14,504 bases of DNA from positions 1 to 14,504 of the forward strand of contig DAOVNC010000040.1 in the NCBI GenBank assembly GCA_030630445.1, read 5' to 3'. The translations under genes and the position numbers were made by a program. Shown here piece after piece: positions 7,886-13,727 of the stretch; position 1 is the stretch's first letter; each line of letters begins with the position of its first letter. Source of the DNA: Kiritimatiellales bacterium (lineage in GTDB: Bacteria > Verrucomicrobiota > Kiritimatiellia > Kiritimatiellales > Pontiellaceae). Under the pieces are notes generated by a model, which saw nothing but the letters and a program-made list of their open reading frames with translations, was not told the origin of the DNA and ran no database searches.

Positions 7886-7921
7886 GCCGACTTCCAGCGA
7901 TTGGACGTTGGCTTTTTCTTT
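7886..7921 (+). terminator. Rho-independent terminator of the nfeD-SPFH operon
   Basis: GCCGAC (7886-7891) pairs with GTTGGC (7907-7912) including one G-U pair, with an inner CCA/TGG pair (7894-7896 with 7902-7904), followed directly by TTTTTCTTT. A second upstream arm, GCCAAC (7856-7861), overlapping the SPFH stop codon, can also pair perfectly with GTTGGC. Between them ACACA-GAAA-TGTGT (7860-7873) forms a small hairpin of its own. Confidence 0.78.
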
Positions 7922-7954
7922 CTCAAAGGTCGGGAATAGGGCATAAACCCGCGC

Positions 7955-8437
7955 ATGGAGATTTGTGTTTTGTTGCCCGGAAAGATCAAGCCGAAGGCAC
8001 TGGTTCCTGCGCAGGAGGAATATGCCAGGCGGCTGAAGGCTTTTGGCGTCGAGGTGCTGGAATACAAGGATGAAAAGGTTTCGTCGCGCACGCCGGAGCA
8101 GACGAAGCAGGCCGAGGCGGAACGGATTTTCAAGCGGCTGAAGGCGGGTGACTATCTGGTGGCTTGCGACGAGCGTGGGAAAAAAATCCAGACGCTGGAG
8201 CTTGCGGAGCTGATCAAGAACTCACGCCGCGGCGAATTCCCCTTGGCGGGAAAGCGGCGGATGGTGGTGGTGATCGGCGGTGCGCTGGGGTTGGCCGAAT
8301 CCGTCCGGCAAAAGGCGGATGCGGTTTGGTCGCTGTCGTCGCTGGTGCTGGCTGGCGGCGTTGCGCGCATTGTTTTGCTTGAAGGGCTCTACCGGGCGTT
8401 TACAGTGGTGGACGGGCATCCGTACCATAACGAGTAG
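7955..8437 (+). CDS. rlmH: RlmH, 23S rRNA (pseudouridine1915-N3)-methyltransferase
   Basis: 160 residues, close to the 155 of the E. coli enzyme. RlmH is a SPOUT-class methyltransferase that uses S-adenosylmethionine to methylate pseudouridine 1915 in helix 69 of 23S rRNA on the assembled ribosome. Family marks seen: LVACDERGKKIQTLELAELI (68-87), the SAM-knot strand VVVIGGALGL (104-113), WSLSSL (125-130), LLEGLYRAF (141-149) and the C-terminal PYHNE (156-160). Oddly, the segment that in E. coli reads LTLPHPLVRV is LVLAGGVARI here, so the usual Pro-His is gone. No Shine-Dalgarno sequence precedes ATG 7955; a CATAAA seven bases upstream could be a -10 box of a leaderless transcript. The DUF481 gene begins six bases after the stop, which implies one transcript. 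The identification is firm; full activity is not proven. Confidence 0.93.
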   Translation: MEICVLLPGKIKPKALVPAQEEYARRLKAFGVEVLEYKDEKVSSRTPEQTKQAEAERIFKRLKAGDYLVACDERGKKIQTLELAELIKNSRRGEFPLAGKRRMVVVIGGALGLAESVRQKADAVWSLSSLVLAGGVARIVLLEGLYRAFTVVDGHPYHNE

Positions 8438-8443
8438 TTGATT

Positions 8444-9715
8444 ATGAGAATTTTACTTTGCTGGATTTTGACTGCTGGGGTGGCTCTTGCGGCGGAAGTT
8501 GCGGTGGCGACGAATGGCGTGGCGGTCGTGGACGATACCGTGGCTACGAACGATGTGAAGGTTGCAGAAGCCGTGGAAGCCATGGCGGTCGAGAAAAAGG
8601 ACGAGGATACGGAAGCGGCAGAGGTTGCGGAGGTGGCTCGACGTGCAGCGGCGGAAGACGTGGTGAAAACATTGCCGGGCGTCGATCCGTGGGAAGCCTT
8701 CGAGCCGCCGCCGGATAGCAAATTCGACTGGATCCAGCTCACGTCCGGCGAGTGGCTGAAGGGCGACTTCAAGGTGCTGTACGATTATACGCTGGAGTTT
8801 GATAGCGATGAGCTCGACCTGTTGGAGTTCGACTTCGAGGACGTCAAGCAACTGCGCACCCGGGGAATGAAGACCCTGTTTGTCGAGGGCGACGGCGGGC
8901 GCCGCGACACGTCCATCCTGCGCGGTGTGTTGGAAATCAAGGAGGATCAGGTCACCCTGCGTCGCAGTGAACATGAGGTGACCATTCCGCGCGGGAAGGT
9001 GATCTCCATCGCGGATGGAAAGCAGCGCGAGCGCGACCATTGGTCGGGCATGGTGTCGATCGGGGTCAATGCGCGTGGCGGGAATACGGACACGGCCGAC
9101 ACGACCGTAATGGCCAACCTCAAGCGGCGAACGGCAGCGACCCGCCTCAATGCCGACTATCTGGCCAACTATAGCGTGGCCAAGGAGATCGAAACGGCCA
9201 ATAACCAACGGTTGAACGGTTATTATGACCGGTTCCTGACCGCCCGCTTCTACTGGCAGGTGCTTGCCGGCGAATACTATCGCGATCCGTTCACCAATAT
9301 TGACGGCCAGTATTCCCTCGCGATGGGAGCCGGCTACGATTTGGTGCACACGTCAAGGACCGAGTGGGGCACCAATCTCGGTGCGGGCTACCAGGAGCAG
9401 CAGTTTGTGTCGGTCGAAGCAGGTAAAGACGACTCGTCGAGCTCGCCATTCATCACGGCGGGCACGCGCTTTGACCGCGAGGTGACCGGTGCGATCGATT
9501 ATCTTTTCGACTATAGTTTGCGCCTGCTAAATGAGGACAATGGCCAATATACTCACCATATGCTCACTAAGCTGTCTTTCGACATCGTCAAGGATCTCGA
9601 CTTCGAAGTCTCGCTCATCTGGGACCATATCCAGCAACCGCAGCGTGATGCCGACGGAATCTTGCCGGAGAAGGACGACTACCAACTCATCGTCAGCCTG
9701 GCCTACGATTTTTAA
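8444..9715 (+). CDS. DUF481-type outer-membrane beta-barrel protein
   Basis: ATG 8444 is preferred over a TTG six bases upstream because a signal peptide starts there (MRILLCWILTAGVALA, cut before AEVAV). The product has 423 residues. After the signal comes an Ala/Val/Glu/Asp-rich low-complexity stretch (about 17-75), then a small beta domain (about 95-195; WIQLTSGEWLKGDFKVLYD, later VTIPRGKVISIADG) of the kind found ahead of DUF481 barrels. A barrel region (about 198-423) follows, opening with the DUF481 signature SIGVNARGGNTDTAD and alternating aromatic strands. The last residue is Phe (SLAYDF), the usual outer-membrane insertion signal. DUF481 proteins are salt-induced or YdiY-like porin-like proteins with no firmly known role. 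The gene follows rlmH by six bases with no clear Shine-Dalgarno, so translational coupling is likely. It converges on the CbiX gene with seven bases between stop codons. Confidence 0.88.
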   Translation: MRILLCWILTAGVALAAEVAVATNGVAVVDDTVATNDVKVAEAVEAMAVEKKDEDTEAAEVAEVARRAAAEDVVKTLPGVDPWEAFEPPPDSKFDWIQLTSGEWLKGDFKVLYDYTLEFDSDELDLLEFDFEDVKQLRTRGMKTLFVEGDGGRRDTSILRGVLEIKEDQVTLRRSEHEVTIPRGKVISIADGKQRERDHWSGMVSIGVNARGGNTDTADTTVMANLKRRTAATRLNADYLANYSVAKEIETANNQRLNGYYDRFLTARFYWQVLAGEYYRDPFTNIDGQYSLAMGAGYDLVHTSRTEWGTNLGAGYQEQQFVSVEAGKDDSSSSPFITAGTRFDREVTGAIDYLFDYSLRLLNEDNGQYTHHMLTKLSFDIVKDLDFEVSLIWDHIQQPQRDADGILPEKDDYQLIVSLAYDF

Positions 9716-9722
9716 GGGCGGA

Positions 9723-10100
9723 TTATTCGCCTGAGGCGGATTTGTAGATGTGCTTGAGGATCAGGGAGCTGATGCCCTGCAGTGCGCCGAGGTGCGGCAG
9801 GATTTCGAAATCAATATTCGGGTAGGCTTCTTTTTCCTCTTCGACAATGCGGGGGATGTCGTGGGCCACATGGGTTCCTGCGGCCAGAAAATAGGGGAAT
9901 ACCACAATCGATGTGGCCCCTTCCTCGGCTAGGTCGGCGATGGCGGAATCCATCTGCGGGCTGGAGATTTCCAAAAAGGCGCTGGCCACCAGACCGAATG
10001 CCGGCCCCGAGTTTTCACGGATACGATCGGCCAGGCGGCGGACTTCGTCGTTGGAATCCTTTCGTCTGCTGCCATGGGCGATAATCAATAGTGCTTTCAT
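9723..10100 (-). CDS. cbiX: CbiX-type small sirohydrochlorin chelatase
   Basis: 125 residues on the minus strand, the length of the short (single-domain) CbiX/SirB-like class. These enzymes insert cobalt or iron into sirohydrochlorin, for cobalamin or siroheme synthesis, in the cytoplasm. The metal-handling residues are present: H9 in AHGSRRKDS and H77 in AAGTHVAHDIP, with the intervening strand VVFPYFL typical of the family. No iron-sulfur cysteine motif or His-rich tail is present. The gene is not next to other tetrapyrrole genes in this window: it faces the DUF481 gene and is divergent from the symporter gene, so its metal and pathway stay open. The Shine-Dalgarno is weak. A plausible promoter lies about 50 to 80 bases upstream. 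Confidence 0.88.
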   Translation of the reverse strand: MKALLIIAHGSRRKDSNDEVRRLADRIRENSGPAFGLVASAFLEISSPQMDSAIADLAEEGATSIVVFPYFLAAGTHVAHDIPRIVEEEKEAYPNIDFEILPHLGALQGISSLILKHIYKSASGE

Positions 10101-10150
10101 CTATTTCGTCTTTCGGTTGGCCGATGGGCTGCACGCCCACTCAGGAAGCA

Positions 10151-10180
10151 ATGATAGCCACCATGGGGCGGGGCAGGCAA
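10151..10180 (-). promoter_or_regulatory. Possible promoter of the cbiX gene
   Basis: Read on the minus strand, TTGCCT (10175-10180) and TATCAT (10151-10156) match -35 and -10 boxes at 4 and 5 of 6 positions with an 18-base spacer, giving a leader of about 40 bases to the ATG at 10100. Sigma-70-type boxes are assumed. Confidence 0.35.
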
Positions 10181-10269
10181 CCACAATTCCGCCCGCAACC
10201 CCGTGCGACGCTAATCCGGCAGAATTTTCTTCTATATGCAACAGCAACATTGATATGGTTCCCGACCAT

Positions 10270-10286
10270 CCGGCATAGGTTGCCGG
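10270..10286 (+). promoter_or_regulatory. Hairpin in the leader of the symporter gene
   Basis: CCGGCA (10270-10275), a five-base loop TAGGT and TGCCGG (10281-10286) form a GC-rich hairpin ending about 30 bases before the start codon, immediately ahead of a GGGAGGAG that itself looks like a ribosome-binding sequence. ATCCGGCA at 10268-10275 is also present as a direct copy at 10214-10221. It could affect translation or bind a regulator; chance is not excluded. Confidence 0.3.
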
Positions 10287-10316
10287 GAGGAGTGGTTAGC
10301 GATACGGGAGAATATT

Positions 10317-12278
10317 ATGGGTCTAGGTATTATTGATATTATTGTTTTTGTGGTTTTCGTGGCTTCGGTAATCGGGATCGGCCTATGGAAATCGAAGGGG
10401 GAAGAGACACACGGCGAAGACGGTGCGGCGGACTACTTCCTCGCCGGTCGCGGCCTGACCTGGTGGTTGGTGGGCTTCTCGCTGATCGCGGCCAACATTT
10501 CGACCGAACAGTTTGTCGGCATGACTGGCAAGGCGGCGGATTGGCTGGGAATGGCGATTGCCAGCTATGAGTGGATGGCAGCGATTACCTTGGTGGTTGT
10601 GGCCTTTGTTTTTCTTCCTACGTTCCTCAAAAGCGGCATCTACACCATTCCCGAGTTTTTGGAATACCGCTACAACTCGTTTGCCCGGACCTTCATGGCC
10701 GTCTGCACCATGATTATCCTCGTAGGAGTTCCGACCGCATCCGTTATTTTTTCCGGGGCGAAAGTCATCACAGTGTTCTTTCAGGGACAGAGTTTACTCG
10801 GGCTCGACCTTGGTAGCATTACGGTCGGGTGCTGGATCATCGGCATCCTTGCCGCCGCGTATGTATTTGCCGGCGGGTTGAAAGCCTGTGCCTGGGCCGA
10901 CCTGATCCAAGGTGCCGCACTAATCTTGGGCGGGGTGATCATCACTGTACTCGTCTTCAATGCGCTGGGTTCCGCCGATCCCGAAACGTTGGCCGCCACG
11001 GCCGCCAACCCGGAAGTAACCGCCGAGGTTATTGCCGATCAGGGGGCGATGGAGCGGTTTGTTTCCTTGAACAAGGCCCCATTGCCTGAGGGCAAGCTGC
11101 ATATGTTCCGCGAGGCCAGCGATCCGGAAATTCCATGGACGGCCCTGATGCTTGGCCTATGGATCCCGAACTTTTTCTACTGGGGCCTCAATCAATACAT
11201 CACCCAGCGCACGCTCGGATCGAAGAGCTTGAACGAAGGGCAGAAGGGGGTCGTTTTCGCAGCAGGCCTTAAGCTCATTATTCCGTTTGTTGTGGTGATT
11301 CCCGGCATCCTTGCCTTCAACCTCTTTAGTGGAGATCTCAAGGAGCAGGCGGAGATTAAAAACCAAGCTGTAGTTCAAGAGTTCAATGCAGGCAAAAAAG
11401 AGCAAGTCTACGTCTTTACCGACACTTTTGCAGAGGGACACTGGGATATTGCCATGCAAATGGCTGCCTCCAACGCTGCACTACTTGATAGTGGAGTCAC
11501 CATCTCCGCCGATGTAACCCCTGCGGCACTACTCGATGTCAATACCGAGTTTATCAATGATGTGAAGGCGATGAACAGGGGAAGGAAAAAGGAAGAACGC
11601 GTTCCGTTCAGTACTAAACTGGTTGGCTACGACTACGATGCGGCCTTCCCAACCCTGCTTCGCAATGTGTTGCCCCGGGGTATTGGAGTCATGGGCTTTG
11701 TGCTTGCGGCCATCTTTGGTGCGGTGGTTAGTTCGCTGGCTTCGATGCTGAACTCGGCCTCCACCATTTTTGCGATGGATATCTACAACAAGGCCAAGAA
11801 AAAGACTACGCAGTTTGAGTTGGTAACGGTGGGCCGCATCTGCACGGTGGCTTTTGTGTTGATTGCCATCTTGATTGCGCCCAACCTTGGGAGTCCCAAG
11901 TTTGGCGGTATTTTCACCTTTATTCAGGAGTTCCAAGGTTTCATCAGCCCGGGCGTTTTGTCCGTGTTCCTGTTTGGCCTGCTGGTGCATAAGGCGCCGC
12001 GCTCCTGCGGAACGGTTGGCCTTCTGCTCAATCCAGTTCTGTACGGTGCTCTGAAATGGATGCCAGCGACGGCGGGCATTCCATTCCTCAACCGCATGGC
12101 TATCTGCCTCGGCGTGATCCTCGCCGTGCTGACGGTGATGACGATTGTGAAACCGCTGCCGGAGCCGGTCAATATGCCGGTGAACGCGAAGATGGACATG
12201 TCCACCACCAAGGTAACGAAAACGTGGGGATGGGTTGTGGTCGCATTTACCATCGTGCTCTACATTATCTTCCGTTAA
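10317..12278 (+). CDS. Sodium/sugar symporter, SSS family (vSGLT-like), with enlarged periplasmic loop
   Basis: Start ATG 10317 has GGGAG (10306-10310) six bases upstream. The product has 653 residues, against about 540 for the Vibrio galactose symporter, with some 14 membrane helices of the LeuT fold. It follows vSGLT closely: SLIAANISTEQFVGM (55-69) in the first core helix, IASYEWM (81-87), FYWGLNQYITQRTL (287-300), GLKLIIPF (317-324), the sodium-site helix AVVSSLASMLNS (469-480) and FIQEFQGFISPG (535-546). The residues matching the sugar ligands of vSGLT (Q65, E85, N292, K319, Q537) are kept, while the position of vSGLT S91 is Ala. Sodium-driven import of glucose, galactose or a related sugar is therefore likely. 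Between the helix ending near 337 and YDAAFPTL (440-446) lies a polar stretch of about 100 residues instead of about 30; it should face the periplasm. A strong double hairpin follows the gene. Confidence 0.9.
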   Translation: MGLGIIDIIVFVVFVASVIGIGLWKSKGEETHGEDGAADYFLAGRGLTWWLVGFSLIAANISTEQFVGMTGKAADWLGMAIASYEWMAAITLVVVAFVFLPTFLKSGIYTIPEFLEYRYNSFARTFMAVCTMIILVGVPTASVIFSGAKVITVFFQGQSLLGLDLGSITVGCWIIGILAAAYVFAGGLKACAWADLIQGAALILGGVIITVLVFNALGSADPETLAATAANPEVTAEVIADQGAMERFVSLNKAPLPEGKLHMFREASDPEIPWTALMLGLWIPNFFYWGLNQYITQRTLGSKSLNEGQKGVVFAAGLKLIIPFVVVIPGILAFNLFSGDLKEQAEIKNQAVVQEFNAGKKEQVYVFTDTFAEGHWDIAMQMAASNAALLDSGVTISADVTPAALLDVNTEFINDVKAMNRGRKKEERVPFSTKLVGYDYDAAFPTLLRNVLPRGIGVMGFVLAAIFGAVVSSLASMLNSASTIFAMDIYNKAKKKTTQFELVTVGRICTVAFVLIAILIAPNLGSPKFGGIFTFIQEFQGFISPGVLSVFLFGLLVHKAPRSCGTVGLLLNPVLYGALKWMPATAGIPFLNRMAICLGVILAVLTVMTIVKPLPEPVNMPVNAKMDMSTTKVTKTWGWVVVAFTIVLYIIFR

Positions 12279-12295
12279 ACCTTCCGGAAAGAAAA

Positions 12296-12315
12296 GGCGC
12301 TCTGTCCAGAGCGCC
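12296..12315 (+). terminator. First hairpin after the symporter gene (no T run)
   Basis: GGCGCTCTG (12296-12304) and CAGAGCGCC (12307-12315) form a perfect 9-bp inverted repeat with two central bases, in practice an 8-bp stem with a four-base loop. It lies 17 bases after the stop codon and lacks a T run, so by itself it may block 3' exonucleases or assist the terminator that follows rather than end transcription. Confidence 0.6.
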
Positions 12316-12327
12316 CCGGCTGTTGAA

Positions 12328-12360
12328 CAACCCCGCCGCTCTGGCGGGGTTGCTCTTTTT
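12328..12360 (+). terminator. Strong rho-independent terminator of the symporter gene
   Basis: CAACCCCGCC (12328-12337) and GGCGGGGTTG (12343-12352) form a perfect 10-bp stem with loop GCTCT, followed after three bases by TTTTT (12356-12360). It separates the symporter from the MFS gene that starts at 12407. Confidence 0.9.
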
Positions 12361-12406
12361 CTGGAGAAGTTGGTACCGTCCCGGAATCCTTTAAGGGAAA
12401 AGTCTC

Positions 12407-13657
12407 GTGAAAACATTTATCGGCATATCGTCGTTCCAGATTCTCGCCATGTTTCGGCGCGGGCTTTTCTATAGCTATCTGGCCATCTATCTCCGGCATT
12501 TCCTGGGTCTTTCGGTGACGATGACCTCCCTGTTCGCCACCCTGCCGATGATCCTGAACGTCCTGTCCCAGCGCTATCTGTGGGGGACATATTCCGACAA
12601 ATACCAAAGGCGGCGATCCCTGATCATCTGGGGGGAGATCCTCGCCGGGATCGGAACCATTCTTGTGTGGTATTTCCATCGGCTTCCCGACGATAAAATC
12701 CATGCCGGCTGGGTCGTCATCATTGGCCTGACGGTCATCGAGGTATTCTGGTCCATGTCCAACATTGGATGGAGCGCGCTGATTTCCGATGTGTATGATG
12801 AAGAGGATCGCGGGCGCATCATGGGGAAGCTGGAGGGCTTGGGGGGCGTTGGCCGGATCATCGGCATTGTCGCCGGAGGCCTGCTTTATGATAAAATGGG
12901 AACGGAATTCGCGGGCTGGGGATTCTACAAGGGCTCCTTGTTTTTCATCTCAGGCGTCGTGATGTTCTTGTCCGTATTTCCCATGTTGCTGGTACCGGAA
13001 GGAGGCATCAAAAAAAGGCGCAGGGATGCCAGCGGCCTGACGGAGCCAAGCGCGTTCCATCCCTCCTATTTTGTGCTATTCATCCTTTCGATGGCCCTGA
13101 TCAATTTTGGCCGAAACTCTGTCGCCGTCACTATGTCCCAGTATTTGACGTTGGAATCGGGCTTCAACTTGTCGGCCATGACGCTAAGCCATTTTTTAAA
13201 TATCCGATCCATGGGAATCATCTTCACCGGATTCATTACGGGTTGGCTGTTGAAGAGAACCGGGACCAGGAACCTATTGGTTTTTGGCGCTTTTGCCGCC
13301 GTCGGTTCGCTCTTCCTGCTTGGGACAGCGGGCGCCCTGCTGAATATAGGCATCAGCAACCTGCTCATGGGAGTTTCGGAAGTGCTCATCATGGCGTCGT
13401 CCTACCAGCTCGCCTCCTCCTATATCCCGGCCGAAAAACGCGGCGAGCTTTTCTCCATTTTCAACGCCACCTTTTTACTAAGCTGGGGGATCGCCGGAAC
13501 CTGCATCACCGGCCCCATCACAGACCTTCTGATTGCCATGGGTCGGTCGCAGGTTTTTGCCTACAGGGTCTCCTTCAATACGGCGGCCATCATCACCTTG
13601 TCCGGTATTGTATTGCTCCTTTTCCTGTTCAAATTGGAACAGGCAAGGGCGAAATAG
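12407..13657 (+). CDS. Major facilitator superfamily transporter
   Basis: 416 residues with 12 likely membrane helices in two six-helix halves joined by a charged cytoplasmic loop (about 197-215, IKKRRRDASG). The start is GTG 12407 with AAGGG (12393-12397) nine bases upstream. The MFS loop 2-3 signature is present as GTYSDKYQRRR (60-70), and its weaker second-half copy as GFITGWLLKRTGTR (275-288). Further marks are SDVYDEEDRGRIMGKLEG (127-144) between helices four and five and IPAEKRGELFSIFNA (340-354) between helices ten and eleven, both common in drug/metabolite-type MFS proteins. Neither sequence nor neighbours indicate the substrate or the direction of transport. The gene has its own unit between the strong terminator upstream and the protease gene 70 bases downstream; no terminator is visible after it. 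Confidence 0.9.
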   Translation: MKTFIGISSFQILAMFRRGLFYSYLAIYLRHFLGLSVTMTSLFATLPMILNVLSQRYLWGTYSDKYQRRRSLIIWGEILAGIGTILVWYFHRLPDDKIHAGWVVIIGLTVIEVFWSMSNIGWSALISDVYDEEDRGRIMGKLEGLGGVGRIIGIVAGGLLYDKMGTEFAGWGFYKGSLFFISGVVMFLSVFPMLLVPEGGIKKRRRDASGLTEPSAFHPSYFVLFILSMALINFGRNSVAVTMSQYLTLESGFNLSAMTLSHFLNIRSMGIIFTGFITGWLLKRTGTRNLLVFGAFAAVGSLFLLGTAGALLNIGISNLLMGVSEVLIMASSYQLASSYIPAEKRGELFSIFNATFLLSWGIAGTCITGPITDLLIAMGRSQVFAYRVSFNTAAIITLSGIVLLLFLFKLEQARAK

Positions 13658-13727
13658 ACAAATGCAGCACATCGGAAAACCGTTCCGACTTGCACCATGG
13701 CCCGTTTTTGCTAACGTTGGCAACATG

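Noticed and set aside
9717..9738. Overlapping GGCG/CGCC hairpins at the convergent ends of the DUF481 and cbiX genes
   Set aside because: Stems of only four base pairs, no T run on either strand, and mostly inside the cbiX coding end; too weak to call a bidirectional terminator.
10141..10225. Possible cobalamin riboswitch near cbiX (AATTCC...CCCGCAACC)
   Set aside because: Some bases recall the B12-box region, but they lie on the strand opposite to cbiX, and the GGTG, ACTGT and CCTGCC elements and supporting helices are not in place.
11529..12416. 295-codon minus-strand open frame over the symporter 3' end and terminator
   Set aside because: It runs through the terminator hairpins and into the MFS start, is rich in His and Arg as expected for an antisense shadow of membrane helices, and has no family features.
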